A DNA stretch of 64,000 nt from Centroberyx gerrardi. Lineage: Eukaryota > Chordata > Actinopteri > Beryciformes > Berycidae. Under the pieces are notes generated by a model. It had not been told where the DNA came from. It saw nothing but the letters and a program-made list of their open reading frames with translations, and made no database searches. This document shows positions 1 through 17,400 of this stretch, in pieces; positions within the stretch are counted from its first letter, which is position 1, and every line of letters starts with the position of its first letter. The position numbers and the translations under genes are program-made. The DNA is taken from contig NC_136003.1 in the NCBI RefSeq assembly GCF_048128805.1, positions 25,265,340-25,329,339 on the forward strand, given 5' to 3'.

Positions 1-1307
1 CACCTACCTTACCAAGGACCAAGTCACCAGCGCCAGCAGCACCGAGCCATACATCAGGTATTCAGACAGACACCCTGTAGCCTTTTTACACAACCAAAAG
101 TGTGCATCAAACAGCACATATCAACGTGTGTAAACAATAGGGATGGGACAATATATTGAAATTCAACATATTGCAATACAAAAATGAGACAATACGAATC
201 GTGGAGCTGAAAAATGAATTGCAATATTAGCTACATTTTATTCTGCTGTAGTAATCACAAATGAGACGGCTTGCTCATCACAATTTCACAAGCTCTCCAT
301 CAAAATTATATTATTTGCACTATTTGAATCTTATTTGCAAGATTTGTGGCTGAGAATTAAACATAATTCGGCACAGCCAGAGTTGGTTGTCATTGAACTT
401 TTATTTATTACATCGCATCGTGGTTGTATCGAATCGTGAACCCCGTATCGCGTATCGAATCGTATCGTGAGATAAACATATCGTCCCATTCCTAGTAAAC
501 ATACTCAAAAGCAACAACACTCACCACGATAGTGAGGCCAGATTTGATGACAACAGATTAAGGCTGGTATATGACCAAACATTCAGTCTAACTCCAAAAC
601 CCCATTTAGATTCCCTGAACTAAGCTTAATCCTGTCTGGAAGCCTACCCACTGTGATCATCCTGCGGTGTAAGATTAAGTGTGCCGCCTGTCACCGACAG
701 GGCTCTGAATCAGGGGTGTCGCTGTGTGGAGCTGGACTGCTGGGACGGAGATAAAGGAGAGCCTGTCATCTACCACGGGCACACTCTCACCTCCAAGGTC
801 CCCTTCAAGGAGGTCATTGTAACCATCGCCCAGTACGCCTTCAAGGTGAGAGAAACCTGAGTCGTCACCTCTTCAGTTTTGACACTATGCAGGCTGTTCT
901 TCCCTCCTACAAATGAAACAACTCAGTGGTACAAGTCAGTAAGCAAATCCAGATTCTTGACTTCTTGCCTCCGCAGACTTGCGACTGAGGCCCTTGTGGT
1001 TACAGTTGCATTCTTGGCTCCGAGGCAGCGCTGCGGTATCTTGGCTTTGACATAGTATAGCATTACAGTGTTAGGTTCTGTGTTGATACAATGTGGTCTA
1101 ATTGCACTTTAATGGTTTGGTGTAACAGTTTCCTATATGGTTCTCCCTGCAGGCTTCCCCATACCCTTTAATCCTGTCGTTGGAGAACCACTGTTCTGTG
1201 GAGCAGCAGGCTGTCATGGCCAAACACCTCCGCACCATCCTGGGCAGCAAGCTGCTCATCAAGCCCCTCAGCGACCAGACACTGAAGGATCTGCCTTCTC
1301 CTGAGGT

Positions 1308-1349
<42 letters not shown>

Positions 1350-3684
1350 ACCTGGTCCCTTTGTCTAGGACTTCTGACCTCTGTGTAGGTGTAAATGCCA
1401 CCAGGCTAGTAATTTGTTCCTGTGGCTCTCCTTGCAGGAGCTGAGGGGGTGTATTCTGGTGAAAGGGAAGAAGGAGATTCCTCACCTGGCTCAGCTGGGG
1501 AAGACCAGCAGCTACACCAGCTTCTCTTCTAGCTCTGAGGACGATTTAGCACCCAAGAAGGATCCTGGGAAGGTCAGCTCAGGAAGATCTGTCGTTGTAC
1601 CTTTGCAATCTGAGAGCTGTTAAAGAAGTTAGTGCAATATATTTGAATAAATATGTTTATATCATCGGCTCTTTTTCATGTTATTTGCCCTTCCTAGGTG
1701 GTCTGTACTAAACTGAGTCCCGAGCTGTCGGAGCTGGTGGTGTACTGCAGGAGCGTTCCCTTCCGTGGGTTTGAAAACACATCCGCAAAACCACCGAATG
1801 AGATGTCCTCCTTCTCTGAGAGCGATGCCCTCAAACTCATCAAAGACTCAGGTAAAGCAGCGGAAAAAACTGCATCCTGACATTATAGAGAGAAAGTCAC
1901 AACATACTGTCACATTGCTTTATATAGAAAATATGATTGTCCTCTGGTGTATTTCTAGCATTTGTTTTCATTTATGCAGGAAAGCTGTTTGTGAGACACA
2001 ACAGCAGGCAGCTGAGCCGGATCTACCCCTCCGGCCAGCGCCTCCAATCATCCAACTATGATCCCCAGGAAATGTGGAACGGTGGCTGCCAGATGGGTTA
2101 GTACTCCAGACCAGAAGGTTGCTGGGATGCTGTTCTGATGGCAGCTAATTTAGTCAATTCATTTGAAAAACACTATGTGCTCAGTAAGTGCCGAAAGAAG
2201 AAGGCTTATCGTACAGAGGATACACTTTCCTTAAATTGCTGCTATGTTATGCCAATGCACACTGATGGGACTGGTTTTTACCGATTTATTTAATTCACTG
2301 ATGCTGAAATGTTTTGTGTTGGTGTGTGTGATTGTGTCTGTTGCTGTGTCACCGTCTCCCCTCTCCTGTGTGCCGGACAGTGGCCCTGAACTTCCAGACA
2401 CCCGGGGAGCAGATGGACCTGAACCAGGGTCGCTTCCTCCCCAATGGTCGCTGTGGATACATCCTCAAACCCAGCTTCCTGTGCAGCCTGTCGTCCAACT
2501 TTAACCCAGAGAACACAGGAGGAGGCCCGGGTCACACCCCCACCCAGCTGACTATACGGGTGAGTGGTGACTTACTGACGAACTTTTGATTGACTCATAG
2601 ATGACGCTCATAGCTTGATGCAACTTTTGAAAGCATATTACTGTTTCACACGGAACACACTATTCATCTTTTAGGGGATATTTTCAATCATGTTCATGTG
2701 AGAATTTGATATGCAAACAGACTGATTGCAGACATTTTGCTTCCAGATAATATCCGCACAGCAGCTGCCGAAAATCAACACAGACAAGGCCAGCTCCATC
2801 GTGGACCCACAAGTGTGGGTGGAAATTCATGGGGTGTCCATTGATAATTCAAGAGACAAAACCCACCGCATTGACAACAACGGTAATTTTGCCATTTCAT
2901 TCCTCACACTGAGCCATGAAGCATCAACCTTAAAGCTTGTATTAGCTGTATTTGATATACGGATGTTTCAACTAGGAAGCCAGTACCCTCATTTTTCATA
3001 CGTACTCAGTTATGATTAACTATTGCTGTAATGTAGGAATTCATTTCAAATGCATTATGAATCTTATAAGGTCTGTTTATGTGTGCATCATCACCTTATC
3101 TTGTTATGCTGGGATGGCAAAAGATACAATGAGGCTTTAAAGTAAGAAAATAACAATCTTTTTGATACTCGATTCTGTGCGGCGCTGATCTTTGAGATAT
3201 TTGTGTAAGAGCCTTTTCTGTCCAAACGCCATTACTAGTTTGTTTGGAAGGTACAGTAGTAGATGATGTTTTTACAGCTCTCTTGCGCCCTCTGCAGGTT
3301 TTAATCCACGGTGGGACTGCAGTCTGAGCTTCCAGCTGCAGGTCCCTGAACTGGCCCTGGTGCGCTTTGTGGTGGAGGATCACGACCACACGGCCAAGAA
3401 CGACTTTGTGGGCCAGTTCACCTTACCGTTCACAAGCCTACGCACAGGTGCTCAGAAACTCCTACTCTAGATATTATGTGACGAGTCATCGTCGCTGTAC
3501 GTTGTTTGTAATGTGTGTATTGTGCTCCTCTTCCTCCTCAGGCTATCGTCACGTTCACTTACTGAAGGCAGACGGCTCCAGCCTGTCCCCCGCCACGCTC
3601 TTTATCCATGTGAAAGTGTCCCGCAGAGGAGTTCCCATCAAAACCGTTTCAGAGCGTATGGCCTTGGCCAAAGGCAAGGCATGA
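1..3684 (+). CDS. plcd3: Phospholipase C-delta (PLCD3-like), 3' part of gene
   Basis: Phosphoinositide-specific phospholipase C hydrolyses PIP2 to IP3 and diacylglycerol at the membrane. Ten exons: 1-57, 701-845, 1153-1305, 1438-1572, 1698-1851, 1980-2096, 2381-2559, 2747-2882, 3298-3447, 3542-3684; all have GT-AG borders and keep phase, giving 455 aa to the TGA. The window starts just after the first catalytic His motif, at TYLTKDQ. The X box continues with CVELDCWDG (Ca2+-binding Glu/Asp) and YHGHTLT (second catalytic His). A Ser/Glu/Lys-rich X-Y linker follows, then the Y box from about [13 protein letters not shown] through [19 protein letters not shown], and a C-terminal C2 domain from [13 protein letters not shown]. 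The PH and EF-hand regions lie upstream of the window. Delta class fits the short linker and a C2 domain at the very C-terminus. The delta-3 assignment rests mainly on adjacency to nmt1, as in human 17q21, so delta-1 or delta-4 is not formally excluded. Confidence 0.88.
138..494. mobile_element. hAT-type MITE in plcd3 intron
   Basis: A 357-bp element is bounded by imperfect terminal inverted repeats: left TAGGGATGGGACAATAT, right end read inverted TAGGAATGGGACGATAT. The flanking 8-mers, GTAAACAA at 130-137 and GTAAACAT at 495-502, match at 7 of 8 positions, which is the 8-bp target duplication typical of hAT elements. The right part is rich in overlapping CGTATCG/GATACGA words. There is no coding capacity, so it is non-autonomous. 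Confidence 0.72.
1309..1348. repeat. (CA)n microsatellite
   Basis: About 20 CA units begin four bases after the 5' splice site of the preceding plcd3 exon (exon end 1305, donor GTAG). The repeat therefore sits inside the donor-proximal intron and would be length-polymorphic. Confidence 0.95.
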
Positions 3685-5250
3685 GACGCATCTGAGCCGT
3701 CTGGAAAACTACATTTCTGACAAGGAGCTTTGAAAAGGAGCTCCGAATGTGAAGAGAGAGACTGCCTGCCGCTGCCTGCCAGTCTGCCAGTCCCAGCCTC
3801 AAGTGTCCAATTTACACCAAGACAAAAAAAGAAAGATGCTGTTTATCAGTCACAGATGAAGAAGAGCCATGGCTGTTAGCAGATAAATTGCCTGGGGCTG
3901 GATAAGAAATTCATGATAGATTGTGGGAGTATCTAGTCTTTTCTTGTCACTGCTGATTGCTCTTACCCTCCATGGAAACGGGACACTGGAGATTAGCTGT
4001 TATGGATTGTGAAACGCTGATATGGGCCCCGTCCCCAAAATTGTTTTTAATGTTTTTATCTTTCATGTGTAGGAGGTTATCCCACATCTGTGGGACAGAG
4101 AATGAAGACATGTTCTTTCATCTTTTTTTTTTTGAAAAATATTTAACATTTTTATACTTCAGTATTGGGTTTTAACTAATAGAATAATATTAGTATTACA
4201 AAAATAGCTCTTACTTGACTTAAGCTGTCTCAGAAGTGTTATGGTTAGGAAGCCAATCATGACTATGGTTGTGTTGGTTTACAGCCAAGATATAAAATGA
4301 AAAATATTATTGTTGCTACAAATTAATATGTTTCAGTACTAAATGTGTTGTAATATGTTTCAGTATTTGCCACAGTTTCTACACATGATGGTGGATCAAA
4401 TGATCAAAGTGTTTATGCAGTTAGTCTAACTTGATACTCTAGATACTCTAACCTTGGCACTTTGGAAATTTCCACATATACAGTATATGAAAAAAAAAAA
4501 CTTGAAATAGTTCAACTAATCAATGTTTGATATAAATGTTATAAACTGTTAGGTTGCTGATAGCTGTTTTCTTATCCAATTTCATTTCAAATTCTGAAAA
4601 AATGATATATACAGTATATATATATATCTATATATAGATATATATATATACAGTATGTCGGTGTTCTTCGCCTTGGCATCATTTCACACATGCTAATGTG
4701 AGCTATTCATAAGTCATGTTTGGCTATTTGCAACTAGGCTACTTACCTTATTCCTACTGAAAAAACTGTATTATTTCTTTTTAGTTGCCAATCTTGTACC
4801 AATCTTACATCAGAACTAGGACAAGGTGGTTGAACATTTGACTGAGGTCATCTAATCCAGCCACCAGTTAGGATACAGTGAGTCATTTCAAACCCTTATA
4901 AGGAGATTCCCAGACGATAAAAGGGTATATTTCACAGTAATGAAAAGATACTACACAGTGTTAGCTAGATTACTGTAATTATATTGGATCAGGATGGGTT
5001 TCCAGAAGTCATGAATGACCCCAGTGGAGGACTGAAGTCATTACCCTTGCAGTGTTAATGCTTATTCTGTGTGAATGGCATTCAGTATTATGTGTCAACC
5101 GATGTAAAATGTAAGAGAAACTACTGTTTTCATAAAAGCACTAATAACACATTGCTGTCCCTGTGCACTTTTTTGCCTTTGTTATGAAATGCTTGTTCTT
5201 TGCTATGAGAGAGAGAGATAAATAGATAGATAGATAGATCATGTTATATA
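3685..5250. other. plcd3 3' UTR and intergenic spacer
   Basis: AT-rich sequence with no supported gene. I found no canonical AATAAA close to the plcd3 stop. A self-complementary TA-rich stretch lies near 4605-4655, and a short (GATA)n run near 5215-5240. The spacer ends at the degenerate copy of nmt1 exons. Confidence 0.6.
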
Positions 5251-5254
5251 GATT

Positions 5255-5565
5255 TTGTTTGCATTTAACAATTTATTTCCTCTTTACCCTCTTAACAGTT
5301 AAACTCATTACAAGCTGATAAGCTGCAGGAGAGCCAGAAGGCCAGTGAACTGCTCTCTGTAGGACAAGTCCCTGCCAAAACAATGGAGGGGGCAGCTTGG
5401 ATTATTTTTACGTCTCCTCTTGAACTCATTATCCTATAAATGACTCTAGGTTGTAGCCTACATTATGCATATCCACCTCAGGTTCCCGTGCTTCATGTCA
5501 AACACTTCACTGTTTTATTTTCCCTCGAGGCGAAATGGCGAGATCACATGGCTCTAGAGCGAGCG
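5255..5565 (+). pseudogene. Degenerate duplicate of nmt1 exon 3-intron 3-exon 4 start
   Basis: Positions 5255-5400 closely resemble the end of nmt1 intron 2 plus exon 3 at about 7826-7950: the pyrimidine tract, the AG, and the exon words AGCTGATAAGCTGCAGGAGA and CCCTGCCAAAAC are shared. An extra base near the exon start puts the copy out of frame, with an early TGA. The part corresponding to the end of exon 3 ([11 protein letters not shown]) is missing. Similarity resumes at about 5405-5555 with intron 3 and the start of exon 4 (ATGGCGAGATCACATGGCTC against ATGGTGACATCACACGGCTC). Because intron sequence is included, this is a genomic segmental copy and not a processed pseudogene. Confidence 0.8.
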
Positions 5566-5745
5566 AGAGAGAGAGAAAGAGAGAGTAAATTAATAAATCC
5601 CAAACTTTAAAATTCAAAATAAACCACCACAGCCAGATTATGAGCATGTGTTTATCTGAACTTTTCTGTTCTTGCAAAAGCCTAGCTGTCTGCCAAAATA
5701 GCTCCATAATGAAAACAGTGAAGACATTTTCATCACAGCTCTGCG

Positions 5746-5750
5746 CCAAT
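5746..5750 (+). promoter_or_regulatory. CCAAT box upstream of nmt1
   Basis: A GCGCCAAT motif lies 63-67 bases upstream of the nmt1 ATG, in a locally GC-richer stretch. I see no TATA box. Assignment as the nmt1 promoter is by position only. Confidence 0.35.
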
Positions 5751-5812
5751 AGCATTCAGGGATCTTTAAAGGCGTCGAGGGCACGCGGTGGCTTCTCACT
5801 TCCTGGTTGAAG

Positions 5813-12435
<6,623 letters not shown>

Positions 12436-14349
12436 CATCCCCTTCTTGCCCCAACCAAGAGTCACCAATAGGCCAGGAGACCACACCAACGCACTGACCA
12501 CCTGACAGATGGACTGATTGACTTCCTGCTTCAGGAAAGGAAACCCACCGCCCATTTTTACTTTTTGACCTTTTGAACTTTGACCTGCACTACCGCTGCC
12601 AGGCAGGGAGCTGGGAGAGTTGGTCCTTCTTCCCGCTCTTCCTCCTCCCTCCATCACATGGACCTTAAGCCATTGTAGTTACCATCCCAAACAACTGTAT
12701 TACATCTGAAGGCTGTCTCGATTGTACCAAACACACATATACACACAAGAACGGTTTGCACAGTTTAATGTATACCAAACTCTCAATGTTGGCATACCTA
12801 CAAAACGTACAATACATGTAAATACCATCAACAAACATAACTGCAAATTATGCCCTAACACACACTAGAACCTAATGTTTTATTTTATTCCTAAATGTTG
12901 GAAGTGCTTTTTGCAATGGGGGGAAAAAATAAATCTGTCATCCTTAAGTTTTAGAGATAAAAAAAAAAAAAATCAAAATGATCAAAAAATATTTTAAAAA
13001 AGATGAGGTAATAAATACCAAAAGTGGACACAAGACAAGGGCTTCTGTCAAGATTTTTCTTTTCACGCTTGAACCTGCAGATTTGCCATCAAACCCTCCG
13101 TTTTAATTTTGGAGTCGTTTCAACGCTCTGCTTGCCGAAGATGTGTGTGTGTGTGTGCCAGAAATGGCGTTCGTCGTTTGGAATACTTCTTCCCATCTGT
13201 ATTAACTTTCATGACCCACTCTCCAGCTTACTACACTAACAGAAGAAGCCCTGTTCAGAAGAAAATAGAACATTGACTGATAAAAATGGACCAGCTCAGT
13301 CCGGGAAAAGAATCGGTACGGACGAGGCTGGACTGTTCTGGGGAGGTCGAGGCGGTTCTGGTGGAGTTTGCTCAACGCGTTCATCAGCAGGGATCGGATT
13401 TCTAATAACACCTCTTGAATTGAGCATGAAAAGCAGTCAGGGGGCTCCAGGACATTGTGCAGGGTGGGTGGGATTGGGGGAAATACCCCGCTTCAAGTGT
13501 TTCTTATGTAAAATGTTGGTTGGAATTGCAAACAGATGTAAAAGAAATGGGTCTCACGGTGTTACGATGCAGGAAACGAATGTGAAGATGCAGGTGAATT
13601 TTTTTGAGCAAAAATAAAATCTAGAAGTTGCTGTGAGGTCTTTGCATGGTTTTTGTCAAGGGGGAAGTTCATGTTCAAGTTCATCATGTTTACACTGAGG
13701 ATATCCTGTATTTATTTTTCCCCCTATCAGGCTGGATTGGTTCTGAATCAAATTTAATGAACTTCAAAATCCAGGAAGTAATTAAGTAGAATGCAATAAA
13801 TAAAAGTTTTCTGATGGCATGTTTAGTGACCACTTTCTGGCATTAGTTGGTGCAGCTGGTACAATTGTGAAAGTAGTTTGTTTTTGTGTACATAAATACT
13901 GATTTGGTTATGGATTTATTTACAAAATTATGGCTTTAATTAAAAAAAATTGTCAGATTGACACAAAAATTGGATAGACCAAACCATAAAGCATAAATAA
14001 ATAAAAGCATAAATATTGACAGTGTTGCCTTCATAAAAAACAAAAAATCTAACCAACATTGACGCCTGTGCATTATTATTATTATTATTGACAATTTTCC
14101 CCATTAGATCCTATTCCAAATACACATGAAGCATATATCCACCAAAGCCGCCACACATCAGATTGGCACAACTAAAGTCATTTTTAGTAATTATTTGCAG
14201 TGCTGTGAATGTGTACATTATAATCTGCAGCTCCACACAAAATGTGACATTTATGTGACATCCAATGCATAAAGGGCCAATATGATAGAACAAGCCTTTC
14301 GTTATGAAATACAAAATCAGACGTCAGCCTCCCAGTGAACTTGACGTTG
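12436..14349. other. nmt1 3' UTR and spacer to retsat
   Basis: Non-coding. A canonical AATAAA lies at 12928-12933, about 500 bases after the nmt1 stop, just before an A-rich run at 12959-12974. Beyond it I see only AT-rich sequence, a short (TG)n run near 13143-13157 and an (ATT)n run near 14073-14090. Confidence 0.6.
12928..12933 (+). terminator. nmt1 polyadenylation signal
   Basis: A canonical AATAAA hexamer in the expected position downstream of the nmt1 stop codon. Confidence 0.6.
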
Positions 14350-14395
14350 ATTGGGTGAAACCGCCTGATACGAGCGAAAGGATGACTGTCATTGG
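14350..14395 (+). promoter_or_regulatory. Two inverted CCAAT boxes at the retsat 5' end
   Basis: ATTGG pentamers at 14350-14354 and 14391-14395 lie 95-140 bases upstream of the favoured retsat ATG. Two inverted CCAAT boxes spaced about four helical turns apart are typical of NF-Y promoters. If transcription starts downstream of them, the upstream in-frame ATG at 14304 is not used. Confidence 0.4.
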
Positions 14396-14489
14396 TCAGT
14401 GTAGCTGTCTGTCAGGCGTGTGGACGGTATTTCTACACGGACCTTGTCCAAACGCGGAAGTGGGCCCACACGCAGAGACACTCGGGACA

Positions 14490-17400
14490 ATGTGGATCAC
14501 TGTAGCTATAGTTTGTGTCGCTTTGGTCATATTTCTGTTGAAATATGTGTTCACCACTCCCGGGCCCTGTCCGTTTGAAGCGGACACTCGAGAGCCGCTG
14601 AAGCCGATGGTTCACAAGAAAGAGAAAAATAAAGTGCTGAAGCAAGGTGAGTTCACTGGAGGTCGTTATGGATTGTTAGGTAACTGTGGCTGCAAAAACT
14701 GAACTGTACAAAATTCATGCAAACAATAAATCTGTTGAGTTTGCTTTGCTTAAAGTGGAATATTATCCTGAACAGTTTTCACATGTTCATTCCTCTGACG
14801 CTGTCTGATCTAGATAGTTGTGTGTAGAGCAGCAAGTCTGTCAGTGTGGGAAACAAGAAACAAGTGTCACCAAAGAATGTGACTGTAAAGACTGGAACAA
14901 TTTGTACAGTGTCGTTGTGCTGCAATACAAGATATTACGTCATGTTTAGTGGTTACCAGGGACAGTTCTAGGATTTTAACTATAGATCCAGTTTTCCAGA
15001 ATATTAATAGAAATAGAGTTAATAGAGAGAGTAAAAATGTGTTGATATGATACTGTATTTCTGGAAGCCAGGGGAAACCGTGAAAGAAGGGACTCAACTT
15101 CAGACCAACTTTCAATCATAATACAATAAATCTTGAATTGATCTTTTGATAGATCATCACGTCTAGGTTTATCAAAGTAAAATCAATCAGATTCTAGCAT
15201 CACAATTGAATTGGAGTTACTAACATTAACATCTGAGAAGACAGTGTCATTTTGTTTTAGAGTGGTTGATTGTCACTGGTGCCATGACCACACTATTGAC
15301 CACATTTTGTTAACTCTTCCTCAGGTTTTCTGGCCAGTAAAGTCCCGGAGAACCTGGATGCCGTTATCATCGGCAGTGGGATCGGTGGGCTTGGGTTAGC
15401 GGTGCTGCTGGCCAAGGTTGGTAAGAAAGTCCTGGTCCTGGAGCAGCATGACCGGGCGGGAGGCTGCTGTCACACCTTCACTGAGAAGGGCTTTGAGTTC
15501 GATGTTGGTAAGAAGATCGCTCCTCTTGTCTGTATCGTGTTGTTATGCTCTCACCTCATTATTCAGAAACATCTCGCATCTAACGTTAGGAAAAGGCTGT
15601 GAAGGCTGGTGTTAGCGATGTGTTTTATCCTGATTTGAATTTCACATACTGGAAAAATATACTACTTGAACCTGCTTTCAAAACACACCTCAAAGTGAAG
15701 TCACAGGTCACAGGAAAATCACTTATCCCAGAGGTTTAAGCTGCAACTTTGCACGTTGGTGGAGCCAAATGGAAGTGAGAGATAACTGTTTGAAAAATTT
15801 GAACTTCAGTACCCAGAAATCCTGTAATGCGATGTCAGTAAACTGCACACAGCTCGCTCATGCAGGTGAGGTGATCATACCCAACACCAGAACTTGGGCA
15901 TTTGGGCGAATAGGGCAAATCTATGGGGTCTTAATTAGTGGGAATGGGATGCTCTCCTCAATTGCAGCCCCACTTTGTGATTTAGGCTGATTAGACAAAT
16001 GTATTCTTGCAAGTCAAGTCAAGTCAAGCCAAGTCAAGTTTATTTATATAGCCCTTTATCACAAGCATGTCTCAGAGGACTTTACAGAGAATGTGTGTAG
16101 CTAGGTCTAACTAAACACAATCAGTGGTGAACAAAATTATGTAGGACAAACATAGCGAAAAACACAAGGTAGGCAAGAGCAGATTTAGCAAGACAAACAA
16201 TCTACCTATTCTACATAGCCTAACCTACCCAGCACCCCAGCCTTAGACCCTAAATGCACACAAGGAAAAACTCCCAGGAAAACCTTAGTAGGAAAACTTG
16301 GAAGAAACCTTGGGCGGGCTGAGGCAAATAGGGATAAAAATCTTGCAAATAGGGATAAAAATCTTGCTTAATGCAGCTTTAAAATGTTGCCTTCCAGCAT
16401 GAAAGTCTTGGCCAACACTTAAGTCTTGGCCAACATTAAAAAATTTTGGCAACATGAAACCCCGCTGTGTCGTAATGCCGTCTGTCTTCCTCCCACAGGA
16501 ATCCACTACATTGGTGACCTGCTGGAGCACAAGCCCTTCCGCTGCATGCTGGACCAGATGACCAATGGGCAGCTGCAGTGGGAGCCTCTGGAGAATCCCT
16601 ACGACCAGGTGGTGCTGGGACCTCCCGACAACCGCCGCGTCTACCCCATCTACAGCGGCCGGACCCGCTTCCCCGAGGAGCTGAAGAAGTGCTTCCCTGG
16701 AGAGGAGAAGGCCATCGACGAGTACATGAAGCTGGTCAAGGTAGGATCCAACCAAATGGTGTGTTTGGTGGCCCTGGGATTGTTGGTGTACTTGTTTATT
16801 ATGTGTAGTTATTTGGGTTAGACCAATGTATCGGTTTGCCGATATATCAGGCCGATATTGGGCTTTTATTACATAATGGATATTAGTCACTCAGTGTTCT
16901 CCACTGCTGATAAGATGGAGGTTCCTCCCTGACCACAGCTACAGAAAAACCTATTGTGAAATTTCATTTTCTTTTTTTTTTTTTTTCATTTAATTTCTCC
17001 ATAATGTTTTTTTTGTGAATTAGCCTAATTTTTCATTTAAAGGCCTAATGTATCCCAGAGTTTCCTCTTACATTGAATAGGTGAGGTGGGTCACTCTGCC
17101 TTAAAGAGCTACTGACACTAAAAGGATTTCATCAGTCTGGGTTTCAGTGGAGAGTTTTAGTGTCCCATGATGGTCTAAATGCTGTTTCAGAGGCTTTTCC
17201 ACCCTGACAAGAATACAGTTCTGGGGGAAACACTGAATACTTGGATTTTCTGGCATGAAAATGGTCAAATCGGCATCTTCAATATTGGTATCTGTACCGG
17301 CCTTCAAAAACCCATATCGGACCTCACCAGTTGCTGACAGGAACGTGAGCTTTGCAGGGTGTAAAGTAATTTGTTCAGTGATGATCTGGCCACTTGCTTT

